In this document: one piece after another, positions 1 to 11,500 of the stretch
How positions within the stretch are numbered: position 1 is the first letter of the stretch
How the letters are laid out: the number at the start of each line of letters is the position of its first letter
From: Brachypodius melanocephalos
Lineage: Eukaryota > Chordata > Aves > Passeriformes > Pycnonotidae
Direction: 5' to 3'
Assembly: GCA_013398615.1 (NCBI GenBank)
Contig: VZSR01003371.1
Coordinates: 135,504 to 199,503 of the forward strand
DNA length: 64,000 nt
Notes under the pieces: generated by a model
What the model was told of the DNA's origin: nothing
What the model saw: only the letters and a program-made list of their open reading frames with translations
Databases searched by the model: none
Program-made: the position numbers and the translations under genes

Positions 1-165
1 GTGGGGCTGTGTGTGCCCCTGCCCTGAGCAGCCCTGTCCCTGCAGTGGGGCCCTGTGTGCCCCTGCCCATCCCTGCAGGGAGGCCCTGTGTGCCCCTGCC
101 CTGAGCAGCCCTGTCCCCACAGTGGGACCATGTGTGCCCTGTCCTGAGCTGCCCTGTCCCCTCAG
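1..165 (+). repeat. Intronic tandem repeat (about 4 units) abutting a DOK1 splice acceptor
   Basis: Roughly 34-45 bp units start near 1, 45, 78 and 122. Each carries a CCCTGTGTGCCCCTGCCC-like stretch and ends in a pyrimidine tract plus CAG (cctgcag, ccacag, ctcag). The last unit ends exactly at the true acceptor of the PTB exon. Confidence 0.75.
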
Positions 166-338
166 TGAACGCCTTCTGGGTGACGGTGCAGCGGACTGAG
201 GCCGCGGAGCGGTGTGAGCTGCGTGGCAGCTACGTGCTGAAGGCTGAGCGTGACAGCCTCGTCCTGAAGGACCCACGGACCGACAGGATCCTCTACGTCT
301 GGCCCTACCGGCTGCTCCGGAGATACGGCCGAGACAAG
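166..338 (+). CDS. DOK1: DOK1 exon encoding first half of PTB domain
   Basis: Acceptor AG at 164-165 follows a pyrimidine-rich tract (ccctgtcccctcag). The exon begins with two bases completing a codon, then AAC GCC TTC TGG, and ends after AAG at 338 with donor GT at 339-340, phase 0. It encodes 57 whole residues. Confidence 0.9.
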
Positions 339-2952
339 GTGGGGAATGGGGCGGCCCCGAGTGCTGCAGGTGCTCCCATGTAGCTGTTCCCTTGTGGAGC
401 ATCTGTCACTTTGACTGTCCTCAGTTCCTGTCTGTGTCACCATGCTGGAGTGTGGGCTGGCAGGACACTCAACCCCTCTGTGGTTGTCCCATTTTCACTG
501 AGGCCATTGCCTCTGCTGCTCTCCTCCACCCCAGCCATCATTGGGCCATGAGTGAGGTCATCCCTCAGTGCTGCACACAAGCTCTCCCCAGGCTCCTGTC
601 AGTCCTGTCTCTGTCCTGGTTCAGTCTCTCCCTCCTAAGGATGGTGGCCAGAGCAGAGGGGCTTTGAGACACCAGTTGCTCTGGATTTGTGCACTCTGTG
701 GGGCAAACTGCTCCTATTCTCACTCGCCTTTAAAGGTCTGCCCCTCTTCAGAGCCCTCCTGCAGTAAGTCCCTAATCTTCCTTGCTGCTACCCTGGGTGC
801 AGGAGGTCTGGGCCACGCTGGACAGGGAGAAGTGGTGGCCCTGGGCTGTTTGTAGCAGTGACCATGTCAGCCACACTCTGCTTACGGTGCTTTCTATGGC
901 ACATTCCCAAAACAGAGGTGGTAACTGAGCTGCCTTTGTGGGGATGTCCAGCTCATCTGCAGAGTCTGTGCTGGGGGCTGGAGGAGAGTTGCAGGGTGTG
1001 TGGAGCTGCACCCACAGTAACGTGAGCAGAGAGGGGCTGTCTGTGCTTCTGTTCGACAGCACTGACCCACAAAAAGAAGTTTGTCTGCAGAGACATTTGT
1101 GGCAACTGCAAGGGGCTGCTGCTGCCTGTGAGGGAGGCAGAAAATCCCCGTGGTTGAAGGGAATGATGCTCAGGAAGGGTGTGGGTGTCAGCTGGTGGGA
1201 ACCTGCTCACCAGACTGTGTTCAGGCCAGAGGAAGCACAGCCCTGGTGCAAGACTTCTCTTTAGAGGACCTTTTACCATGAACAGATTAATGCTGGTAGA
1301 TCAGTGCTTTTCTTACTCTCGGTAACTGAGCTGCTGCTGCTGAGCTTTCTCCTGTGGAAAGCTGTGTTCTTCCTCTTGTATCTCTTGCTTCCAGATTGCT
1401 CCCTTCTTACCTAAGGTTCCATACTAATTTCCCCTGCTGAACTGTCACGCAGCTTCTCACCCTGCTCCTCCCTCAGTGTTATTTCCTAGACTGTCTGGTG
1501 CCAGTGGTTGAAACTGCTGGAATTGCTCACGGAAGCCAGCAGTGCTCCAGCAGGAGCTGCAGCTCTCTGGGGCACTCGCAGTGATGTCCCCTCAGGCGTG
1601 CTCCAGTTGTACAACTTGTAGTGTGGCCTTTCCCTGCCCAGCTGCTGGGCACAGGGTGGCCCTTGCTGTGGGAGTGGAAGGAGCAGGATTTCAGGGCAGT
1701 CTCTCCTGCAGGATGTGCAGGATCGGTGCTGCAGCCACACGCCCTTTGGTGGGAAGCACAGCCTGCACAACGCGCTGGGTCAGTAGGTGCTGAGCAGGAT
1801 GTGACCCTTCTGCTTCCCCTTCAGGTGATGTTCTCCTTCGAGGCTGGCAGGCGCTGTGACTCAGGACCTGGAAACTTCACCTTTGAGACCAAGCAGGGCA
1901 ACGAGATCTTCCGCCTGGTGGAAGCCTCCATCCAGGAGCAGAAGGCACAGGTGGAGGAGAACCGGCAGAGCTGCGACTCGCTGGAAGCCGACAGCCCCGG
2001 CATGGTGCAGATCCGTCAGGCCCTGGCTGACAGCCTGAACCTGCCCGCTGAGGGGGAGGATGCCTCGGCATCCAAAGCAGGGCTGCCACCCAGGGCTGGT
2101 GCAGCAGCAGCAGAGGAGAGAGATGCCGCATCTCTGCTGAAGAGCCGGACTCTGCCAGAGCTGCCTGTGCCACCGGCCAAGCCCACGGTGTCCAGCACCC
2201 CGCCGCGCTCCCCTCTGCCCAAGGTGCTCCGTGCCGTGCCGCCGGCCGAGGACCTGTCCAGCGTGTACTCGGAGCCCCTGGACTCGGTGAAGGGCCTGCA
2301 GCCGTGGCCAGACCCGCTGTACTCAGACCCTGTGGACAGCAAGGCCATGAGCGCGGCCAAGGTGCCTGGCGGGGCTGCGGAGGAGCCGAAGCCGCGGCTG
2401 CCGGTGCTGCCGTACCCGGGCCCGTACGAGCAGGGCCGGGCCGAGGGGCAGAGCCGGGCCGAGGGGCAGGGTCGTGGCCAGGCTCCCCCTGGGCACAAGG
2501 AGCACATCTACGACGAGCCCGAGGGCCGCGGTGCCCGCTCGCTGCGCTCCCTCACCTGCATCTACGACGAGGCGCGGCCCACGAGCGAGGCCTGGCGCAC
2601 GCAGGGCCATGACGGCGGCGGCGGCTACGAGTACCCCTACAACCCCAGCACTGACGATTATTCGGTACCTGCCTTCCCAGCCAAGGCCAAGAGCCCCAAG
2701 CCAGTGCCAGCCCCCAAGCCCCATGCTGCCCTCATCCCCAAAGGGGTAGAAAGGCTGGAGGACGCCGGCAGGCGATGGGGCAGCGCCGTCCCTGAGAAGG
2801 TGCTCGCCAAACCCAGCCTCAACAGCAGCAACAACAACAACGTGGAGGTGCTGTACAGCCGTGTGGTGAAGCCCCAGCAGCTGCAGAAGAAGGAGCAGAG
2901 TGTGGATGAGTACAGCTTGTCGCCTCTCTATGAGGACTTAGGGGAGATATGA
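166..2952 (+). CDS. DOK1: DOK1, docking protein 1 (3' part of gene; two exons in window)
   Basis: Membrane-proximal adaptor phosphorylated by receptor and Src-family tyrosine kinases; it recruits RasGAP and Nck and dampens Ras/MAPK signalling. Coding exons are 166-338 and 1825-2952. The first gives 57 residues of the IRS-type PTB domain (FWVTVQRTEAAERC, then WPYRLLRRYGRDK); the second opens with VMFSFEAGRRC and completes that domain, including the basic residues expected to hold phosphotyrosine. The rest is a disordered, proline-rich tail with YxxP-type motifs: YSEP (Tyr codon 2266), YSDP (2320), YDEP (2509), YSVP (2659), plus YDEA (2563) and C-terminal Tyr codons at 2911 and 2929. YDEP and TDDYxVP positions fit DOK1 rather than DOK2 or DOK3. 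The N-terminal PH domain must lie left of the window. Odd: an Asn/Ser run (SSNNNNVE) and an acidic EDLGEI end that I do not recall from mammalian DOK1. Paralogue confusion is unlikely; confidence is high. Confidence 0.92.
339..1824 (+). other. DOK1 intron
   Basis: Bounded by the donor at 339 and the acceptor at 1824, both phase 0. No exon, RNA gene or recognisable transposon seen inside; open frames here lack similarity to anything I recognise. Confidence 0.75.
1825..2952 (+). CDS. DOK1: DOK1 last exon: end of PTB domain, Tyr/Pro-rich tail, stop
   Basis: Acceptor ccccttcag ends at 1824; the exon continues in phase 0 (GTG ATG TTC) for 375 codons to TGA at 2950-2952. GC content is high through 2,200-2,600, as in the equivalent exon of other DOK1 genes. 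Confidence 0.93.
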   Translation: MMFSFEAGRRCDSGPGNFTFETKQGNEIFRLVEASIQEQKAQVEENRQSCDSLEADSPGMVQIRQALADSLNLPAEGEDASASKAGLPPRAGAAAAEERDAASLLKSRTLPELPVPPAKPTVSSTPPRSPLPKVLRAVPPAEDLSSVYSEPLDSVKGLQPWPDPLYSDPVDSKAMSAAKVPGGAAEEPKPRLPVLPYPGPYEQGRAEGQSRAEGQGRGQAPPGHKEHIYDEPEGRGARSLRSLTCIYDEARPTSEAWRTQGHDGGGGYEYPYNPSTDDYSVPAFPAKAKSPKPVPAPKPHAALIPKGVERLEDAGRRWGSAVPEKVLAKPSLNSSNNNNVEVLYSRVVKPQQLQKKEQSVDEYSLSPLYEDLGEI

Positions 2953-3355
2953 GCTGCTCTGTATTTGTATCCCAGCAGGGACTGGGCATCCCAGTGCCCA
3001 GCTGGGCTCCTCTTCCCCGGGGTGACTTGGGGCTGTTTGGGCTCAGGCAGAGCCCCTTTTGCTCACCAGTGCTGAAGGGCTGTGTTTCCCTGGAGGGAAA
3101 CAGAGCAAGAGAGCTGTGGGTGGTGCAAACCCCGGTGTGTTTCCCCAGCTCTGGAGCTGGCTCCACTGTGCCTTCTGATCTGCAGAAGGGCTGGTATTTT
3201 CCTGTACCTGCTGCTCTGGCTCTGCTCTGGCTTCCTGTCTGACCAGGCTGCAGGGCTCTGGTGCCTGTTGTGTGTGGAAAGCTGCTTGCCATCAGTCTCC
3301 AGAAGTATTTTTATACAAAGTTATTTTAATATTAAAGTCTGTTTGTCTCAGAACG
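2953..3355 (+). other. DOK1: DOK1 3' UTR
   Basis: Sequence from the stop codon to about 20 nt past the ATTAAA signal at 3331-3336. The end is inferred from the signal, not seen directly. Confidence 0.6.
3331..3336 (+). terminator. Poly(A) signal ATTAAA for DOK1
   Basis: ATTAAA lies 380 nt after the DOK1 stop in an AT-rich context, followed by a GT/T-rich stretch (gtctgtttgtctc) suited to a downstream element. It is the first good signal after the stop. Confidence 0.7.
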
Positions 3356-4597
3356 ACACGTTTGCCTGTGGCATGGATGGGGAGGTGCAGGTGCATGTTT
3401 GTCTCTGTGCCAGAGCTACTGAACTAAGAGGGAGCCTCAGAGAAAAATGCCTGCCAGGTTGATGCCCTGATGCCAGGGGATTAAGGGAAATGAGAGTCAG
3501 GCTCAGATATGTGATGGCCTCCAGGCATAAGGCTGGGCAGGGACAGGCGCCAGCTCTGCTGCAGTTCCGTGCCTGTTGATGAATCACAGGATCTCTCCTT
3601 CTCCAGCTTCATCCCACTGCTGATCCCAGCTGCTTTGGAAGGCCAGGATGGGCCCAGTCTGGATCCCACTGACTTTAATGGCAAAATCTCTGATCCCTGC
3701 TGTGTGTTTTGGGTGATAGGTGTGTGGCCAGCCTTGGGCAGAAACCTGCCCAGGAAAAAAACAGGTTCTCCTTTCTGTGTGGGGCCACACCAGGCATGCT
3801 GGCATTGGCTGCCCCCACGTCTGGATGGGGCTGCTGGGGACTTCTGCAGCTTTAGCAGCCTGATAATATCAACAGGCAGGTGAGAGGCAGCACTGTGTTG
3901 TACCTGTGCAGGGGGCTGAGCACAGCTTCTGCAGCCCCAGCTCAGCCAAACTATTGGGGAAGTCTGGAGGTTCAGGTCCCCAGGCTGGTGAGATGAGCTC
4001 TGGTCATTTATCTGATGCCCAGGTTGCAGGGGGAAGCCTCAGTCCTGTAAAAATACAGCTCAGCTGTGGCCAGGACCAATTTGTGGCTCTTCCCCTCTCC
4101 TGGGTCATCTTCTTCACTGGGGTTTTGCTGCAGGAGAAGGGGAAAAGTCTAAGGGGTTTTGGGAAATCTGAGGAAGGCTGAGGTGGTTTCAAAAACTTTG
4201 TTTGCCTCCCTGCTGCCCCCTCCCTGAACCTGATTTTGTCGCTTTTATCTTGTTGACTGGTTTGCAGGCCCTGGCTGGGCAATTTTGTGTTCATTTCTGC
4301 CCTTGGCTCCTTCCTGCACCCAACAATCCCTGTGCCTGCAGGGGTGTCTGCCCTGTCTTCCATGGTCCCTGTTGATGTCTTGCCCCAGCAACTGCCTGGT
4401 GAGATGCCAGGGCATGGGAAAAGCCAAGCCATGCCTTTGGGCCTGTCAGAGCTGGGATCCCAAGAAGAGGAGATGGCTCTGATGGGATTGTGGTGCTTGC
4501 CTCATGCCCTTGCTCACCTGCAGCTGTTTCCCAGGAAGCAAAGGTCCGTGGTGGGATAGCAGTGCTGGGCTTGTCAGAAACCACAGGCAGAAAGTGA
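3356..4597. other. Intergenic spacer between convergent DOK1 and M1AP
   Basis: About 1.2 kb between the inferred cleavage sites of two tail-to-tail genes. No exon, transposon or RNA gene recognised; the short open frames here show no family features. Confidence 0.6.
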
Positions 4598-5363
4598 ACT
4601 CCATGGAGGATAACTTTATTTTGAAACAGCTTTTCAGAACCAAGTAAGTAGAACACAAACTCTGCTGGTGCTTGGCATCAGGGGCTCAGTGAGATCACCC
4701 CACCTCTGCTTGGTCAAGCTGCCCTTGGCTCCTGCCATGCCAGGGGCACCTGCCCTACACCTGCACTGAAAAACAGGCTGGCATCTGGGCAGGAATTCTC
4801 TGGGATTGCTCTGGCTTGGCGTTTGCTACAACCCCCTTCATGAGCTGGGGCGTTGGATAGTGAGGCCAATTGTGGAAGCAACCAAATCATCTGGGAGAGC
4901 AGAACTCCAGGCTTTAAATCCAAGGGCCTTATTTCATTCCTATCCAAACCACCCCACTGAACCTGCTGCTGTGGGATGAGTGCAGCTCTGCACAACTGCC
5001 TGCCTTGTCTGATTTCCTCTCTGCCCTGCCTGCAGCTCTTCTGACAGTGATCTGTCACCTGTGCTAGCCCAGTCTCAGAACCCCAAATTTGAGGCAGGCT
5101 GGTGACGTGTGCTGGCAAGAACAGGAAATTCGTGATGCTGGTGCTGCTGCAGGGGCCAGCTGGATCTCTGGACAGAGGGTCCCCGAGCAGCAAACTTCCT
5201 GCAGAACTGGCTCGGTGACGAACACAACCGTGAAACAACAACAAGGAGGAACAAACGATGGGAAGTGCCTGGCTGACCAAGGCCAAGCTCGGTGTCTTGC
5301 CTGACCACATCCGCCCAGCTGCTGAGCCAGAACCTGGGGCTGCCCAGGGGCAGATCCTGGTGC
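4598..5363 (-). other. M1AP: M1AP 3' UTR
   Basis: From the stop codon to about 17 nt past the AATAAA at 4620-4615 (minus strand). Longer open frames inside have no family features. Confidence 0.6.
4615..4620 (-). terminator. Poly(A) signal AATAAA for M1AP
   Basis: Reads TTTATT on the plus strand; the minus strand is AAATAAAGTTAT. It is a canonical hexamer 744 nt after the M1AP stop. Confidence 0.65.
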
Positions 5364-5507
5364 TCACTGCAGGAACTCCTCGTACTCCTTGGGGAGCAGG
5401 GAGCCCTCACAGGAGCCTCTCCTGGCTGCTGCTGGTGGTCTGAAGGTTTGGAGGGGAGAGGGAGCCATCAGCAGGGGAGCCACTGCAGCTTTGGCTCTGC
5501 TCTGAGG
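5364..5507 (-). CDS. M1AP: M1AP last coding exon and stop
   Basis: Acceptor tgtcttgCAG, begins CCT CAG AGC AGA in phase 0; 47 codons then TGA at 5366-5364. Encodes SRAKAAVAPLLMAPSP and the end LLPKEYEEFLQ, both alignable to the human C-terminus. Confidence 0.85.
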   Translation of the reverse strand, partial: PQSRAKAAVAPLLMAPSPLQTFRPPAAARRGSCEGSLLPKEYEEFLQ

Positions 5508-8500
5508 CTGCAAGACAGGGACAAAACACAAATCCTTGTGGGAGGAGGCTCTGGCTGTGCCTCACTGGTGCTATGCCCAGCCCCTGCTGGAATGTGATCA
5601 GGAGGGCACAATCTGCTGGAATGTGACCAGGAGGGGACATCAGAGCCCTTCCAGGCTGCTCACACACAGAGAGGGGACTCACCTGCCTGGGCTGGTGCCG
5701 CTCTGGGCGCTGCTCCCGGGGCTGGGGCTGCTGCCGGTGCGGAGGTTTGTACAAGGAACTCCTCAGGTATTTGTAGAGGTTGCTCTTCAGGTGCAAGGGG
5801 TTGTAAGCAACTTCCACTTCCAAGTTGTTCAGGGCGCTCTGCTTGGAAGAAAGAACTTGAGTTTGCTACAGGATGTGACAGGTAGAGGCTGTGGGGTTTG
5901 CATGTTTGTGGTTTTTTTGGTTTCTTTTCTCAGGGACAGTGTTGTAGATGCTCCAAACCACCCTGCAGTGAAAGGTAAAGGGATTTTTGGCTGTGCTGCA
6001 GCCCATAAGGAGCACTCTTAGCCATGTATAGAACAAGAGGCATCTCCAAACAGATCTTAATGGATTTAAACATTCCCCTGCAGGATGCAGCCCTATCCTT
6101 TCCCATGCCCAGAATCAGCCAACAAGCTGGAGCACCCTTTCTGGGCATTGTCACTCTCAACTTTGCTTCACAAGGCCTCTTCCCCCCAACAGACAACCAG
6201 CATTGCTCCACAGGAAAGGTATTTGCTGTCCACGGAGAAAGCTGTCTGCTGGGGAGGAGTTTTGGAGGGCTCCATCACACTCCAGCTGTCACTAGACATT
6301 GTCACAGCCATTTCCTTCTCTAGTTATCTGCTGAGGCGATAAGGAGAGCTGATAATGAGTGACTCACCTCGATGGGGCCCCTGACTCGCTCGGGGTGCTC
6401 AGCCAGGAGGGCTGGGAAGGCTGATGGCAGCAGGAGCTCTCTGATGGCCACTGCTTTCACCAGGAGAGTGGCGGAGTCAGAGGGGACGATGACATAATAG
6501 GGATGCACCACCACGTTCCAGTTTGGTCCAGTGTTCTGGGGCTCATGCCTGGCCAGGAGCATCCACTTCCTTTTCTAAAGGGCAAAATCCAGGTGTGAAC
6601 GACAGGCAACAGCCACTTCCTTCAGCACTGCCACTTCCTTCAGCATGACATTTGTTTTGTTTTCTAGCAAGTCAATTCTTAAGAAAAACACCCAATTTGG
6701 CTTTATGGCTGGTCAGTAACAGCCAGTTCTCCACACTCCAAGCCTTGGTGTCCTGGTTTGGGGCAAATTTGGCAGGAAACTTCCAAAGGGATCCCTCTAG
6801 AAAGCAGATTCAAGCGGCCCCTCCCCCTACCGGTTCAGGAAAAGATTCTCTTGGAGAAAAGTGGAAAAAACCTGTTTATTTAACAAGTAAAAGCATAAAA
6901 ACGAACAATGAATTTTGAATGCAACCACCTCAAACATTCCACTGCTTCTCCTCCTCCTTCACTCTCAGATCTAGTTTTAAAGGTGCAAAACTTATTTCTG
7001 GGCTAAACAGATGGATGGGGATACAATTCAGCATCATAAATTTGGACATTTGGTTAATTGTTTTCCCTGTTAAAGTCGCAAGTCTAACTCCAGCCCTGGC
7101 ATTTGCACTTCACCCCTCCAAACACTCATTTCTGGTAGGTTTGAGGGTCTTCCCTAAGGTCTGATGAGCTGTAGCATCTTTCCAGCACATGGAAGAATTT
7201 ACAAGCCCAACTCTGGCCTCTGAGATGAAGTTGCAGCTTTTGAAATGTTTCCTGGTGCAGCCAAACAGACGTTACAAGGTGCGCACTCACTGTTCCTTTC
7301 TCTGGCCATCCCTCATGCAGTTTTCACCCACTCACCAGGAGACTGTGACACAAAGCATGGAAGCTGTGCTGGTTTGTCTCCAGATCATCCCAGTCCAGCT
7401 GCCAGCAGCTCGTGGGCTTGATGATGAAGGGCAGCCCATAAAGCACAGACTCACAGACCCCTTCAGACTTCAGAGCCCTGCCAGGACACAGCTCATGTTA
7501 CTGCTCATCATTGCAAGAGCACAGCTTAGAAATTATGCTGGTTTTTCCTATAAATAAACCTCAGAAAAGACACTGGGAAGCATCTCCGTGCTCTGCCCTG
7601 TGCCATGATCTGCTGCCAGGAAAGTGAATTCTTAGATGAAGTCACAGCACTGTGAGGTTTTGCTTAGGCTCTGACATCCAGTTAATTGCTGTGGCCTCAT
7701 TAAGTAATGAGAGAGCAGAATTATTACAATAAAACACTTCACTGGGGACGAAAGAACTTTTGCATGAATGACACCTGTGGTGTCACACTCACTGAGTGCT
7801 GTGGTGACACCAGGTGTGACCGTGGGCTGTGCTGTTCCACTGGGAGGAAGAGTGATGGAACTGGGGGTTTTTCACACCAGAATTTGGCTCACCAGCACCA
7901 CAGAGCCTCCTGGTGATGTCAGCAGGCCCCAGGGTGATGTTGCACAGGAAAGTGAAGCTTTTCTCACACCCTCTCCCAGTCACCCAGTGGAAGACAAGGA
8001 GCAGCACTCACTTGAGCACCCGGAGTTTGTGCAGAGCTGTGGCTGGCCAGGCTGCCATGTGCCAGGGAGAACAGGGATCTGCTGCTCTCCCAGAGCCATC
8101 AGCTGTCCCTGAAAGCAGGGCTGGGTCCAGCAGCCTCTCCTGCAGGTCGCACTTCAGGCACACTGGGAGAAGGAGAACGGGTTAGGTTGCTGGGATGGGC
8201 AATGTTCAGCACACGACATGCTCAAAGCACTTAAAAATTAATGTTTTCTAGCAACTATTGGGGGAAGGAAAGTACCAAAGACTGACAGAAGGCATCAACC
8301 TGTCTCCAGGTCCCTCTGCAAAACAGCCTTTTAAAAGTGCAGCTCTGTAACACAGCCTTTAGTTAAGTGCAGCTCTGGCACAGACTCTTCATTTTGAACA
8401 CAATTTTTAAGGCTATTCAGCTCTCAACATCTAAAAGGCTCCTTTTTACCTTGACCACATGGCTGTGAATTCACATGTGCCCTCCAGGCACATTTTTGCT

Positions 8501-11500
8501 GCAGAATAGAAACAACTGCAGCCTCATGGCAGCAAAGCAGCTTTCTGAGCCTGATGATTTTCCAAGTTATCCACAGACCTCACCTGGGTCTCTAAATGGG
8601 AGGGAAGGTGCCCCTAGGACAGTCCTGGGGAACCTTTAAGGCTGAAGGATTCAGGAGCTCCTTGAAGAGGAGCAGAGGGGAGAGAGAAAATGAAATACTT
8701 AAGGTGTTCTTGGGTGCAGCAGCGTGGCCAAAACCTCCTGAGGGAAGGAGGAGATGGAGCTGTTCCCTCTCTGTGCCATGGTCATGAAGCCACATTTTAA
8801 ACAGCATCTCCAGGCTGATGACATTGTCCTCTACAGTTTGCACCTCGATGTCCATCCCCAGGATTGCCAGATCTGCAGGAAAAAGGAAAAAAATAGGTGA
8901 AAAAGCACCAATATTTTCAGCCATCAGAGAGATTTCTCTGGTTTCTCATATGCAGCAATAATTAAACTCCTTTGTTGGAAGTGCAGACAAATGTGGTGGG
9001 ATGTAGCAACAAATTTTAAGCATGGAGAAGTGTAGGCTGGACAGCAGAGTTAGGCAGGGTATAAACAAGATAAACCCCAAAAAACCCCCAAACCACCCAC
9101 AAATAATAATACCTCAAAGGTGCATCCAGATGAGAAGCTCGCTTGAAGTCCACCAGATAAATAAAAATAAAGTGGGATAAATTAAACAAAGTGAAGGAAA
9201 AAAAAATCAAATTGCAAAATTGCATAAGACATGCAATATAATCACTTGTAAACACAGAAGGTACAGTCTGGCAGCACTAATAGCTTTACCATACAGCCAG
9301 GATGTGGAAAGGCTTTCTGAGAAGATGAATAAATAGCAGAAATAGCCTTTTCCCCCCTGCCTTGTGTTTACCAGGCCAGCAGGGGGGTTAAAAAACAGTG
9401 CTACATCCACCTACACTGAGAAATCTTTTCTTTATATATTAGCATTTCTAATGCCATTTGGCAAAAATGACACTTATGCATCATTAAAAAACAAAAACAA
9501 AAACCAAAAACAACCCAAAACCAAAGAAAACCCTCAGAAGTCAATTCATTTCTAGCTGACAAATAATCCAGGACTACTGTAATGATTGTAATTCTTCAAA
9601 TGCTCTGCAGGACACACTTTTTGATTGGCCCCACCTTCCAGCCTTGAGGAAGAGATTGTGTTGGTTGTGTCTCTGCAGCAGACTCCCACTCACAAAGGGA
9701 CGTCTTTCACACTGCCCTTTCTACTAAAAATCTTTCCTTATCATCATCTCTGACTGTTCCTGGCTGCCAGGACATTTAATTCCCTTTTTTTTCTTTTTTT
9801 TTTCTTTCTTTTTTTTTTTTTTTTTAAGTTGGAATCTGTTCTTCATGACCTGAGCTGTTCCCACTGCCAGCCCCTTGCCCTGACACTGAGTCTTGCTCCC
9901 ATTTCCTTGCAGAACTCACTGTTGCAGGCTGATCCTGTGTTGGATGCATTCCCTACAGATTTTAGGCTTGGGCTTCTCTCAGGGATGAGCACTGAAGAGG
10001 CCATTAACAGCTCAGAAGACAAAGCATCAGGAAATCCATGTAATTGACTTTTACAAACAGCAAAACACAGCTGACAAGGGGAATTATTTGTGTTTTGGGG
10101 CTGGTAAATGCTTTAGTTCTTCCCTCAGTAAATATTCCCCTGTTTTGTTTTTTTAATTTTTTTTTTCCTCTGTAATAGATATTTAATCACTTACACATCT
10201 GCAGCTGGCACAAGACATGACAATTTTAAAAGAAATTCACTGCATTCATTAGGAAAAAAACAGGCTGAGGTGCCAACATCTCCTGTGCAATGGGTCTCAA
10301 ACATCCTCTGCTCTTTCATGCAGAGAAAGGAGCCCTGGGACTTGCAGAAAACGGGCTATGGTCATAAAAAAAGGCATTAATGCTTTATCTGCAGGACTTG
10401 GTTTTTTGTTTTTATCAAACAGAAATAGCTGGGAGCAGTTCTCTCCAGCACATGCAAATATTAACCTTTGTTAGCAAAATGTTTGGCAAGGCTCAGCTGC
10501 TTTCAGGAAGTGTAATGGGGCAGGGGAAGAGAAATAATAACAGTAACAATAATAACAACATCATCATCATCATCATTATTATTATTACTATTATTTCTCA
10601 GGTTATCAATTAGAGACCAGTCCATCCAAAGCCCAGGCATCCTGTTGGTTACTGATCCAGATTATTCCCACCTCAAATGTCCTGATCCTGCTCAGGATAT
10701 TAAAAATGTAAGTGGTTCAAATAACACCTAAATAAACAAATGGAAGAAATAACCCCAGTGAAATGAGGCTCTTGATTAAGTGCTGCATCACAATATTTAT
10801 TTTCTAGTTCAACACAGCACTAATCTTGCACTTCCTGTAAGCTAAATCTTGCAAATTCAATGCTCTTTATTGTAATTTTTTTTAGAGTAAAATGGATTTT
10901 TTTTTTCTGAAACAGAAGAAGGGAGCTTCAATGGGTATAATAAACTAGTTGGGCTCATTTTTCCACTTATCTGACCTATTCATCCCCTGTTGCTTTTCTC
11001 AGAGAGCAAATAGTTCATCTACTCAGAAAATTTAAATTTCATCACTTGACATTTCAATAGCCTTTATGACCACATTTATGTTTTCATTCCATTTGCTGGG
11101 TGAAAGGGCTACGCAAAAAAAAAAAAAAATCCACTTTTAAAAATAACGTGGTGGGGTTTTGCATTCCCTAAAGCAGCTCTGTGACAGAGAAGGCCCAGAG
11201 CATCTCCTCCTCTGTGGAGCTGAGCCTTCCAAGGCTTCCCTGCAGGATTCCCAGACCCTACTGGGAATTGAGCAGAAATTTGCTACTGCAAACACGAAAG
11301 AGATAAATAACACTGCCTGTCCCTCAGCAAAAAAACCAGAAATAACCTCTTTTAATCCTCCCAGGCTGCACATTGGTGGGCAGAGTTACTGTCACTGACA
11401 AAGCCTCTTAATTATCTGGGGTTTTTTTTGTCTTTGATACAGTTCCTGCTTACTGCTGCTGCTTTTCTCCAGCCTCAGAGTGTGTCACCCCCATAACTTG

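Noticed and set aside
2016..2507. 163-codon minus-strand frame opposite the DOK1 last exon
   Set aside because: Antisense shadow of GC-rich DOK1 coding sequence; no recognisable protein family.
5075..5440. Alternative M1AP C-terminus by splicing nearer the stop
   Set aside because: The acceptor at 5508 in phase 0 gives a tail matching the human protein along its length; the alternatives shift frame and lose this match.
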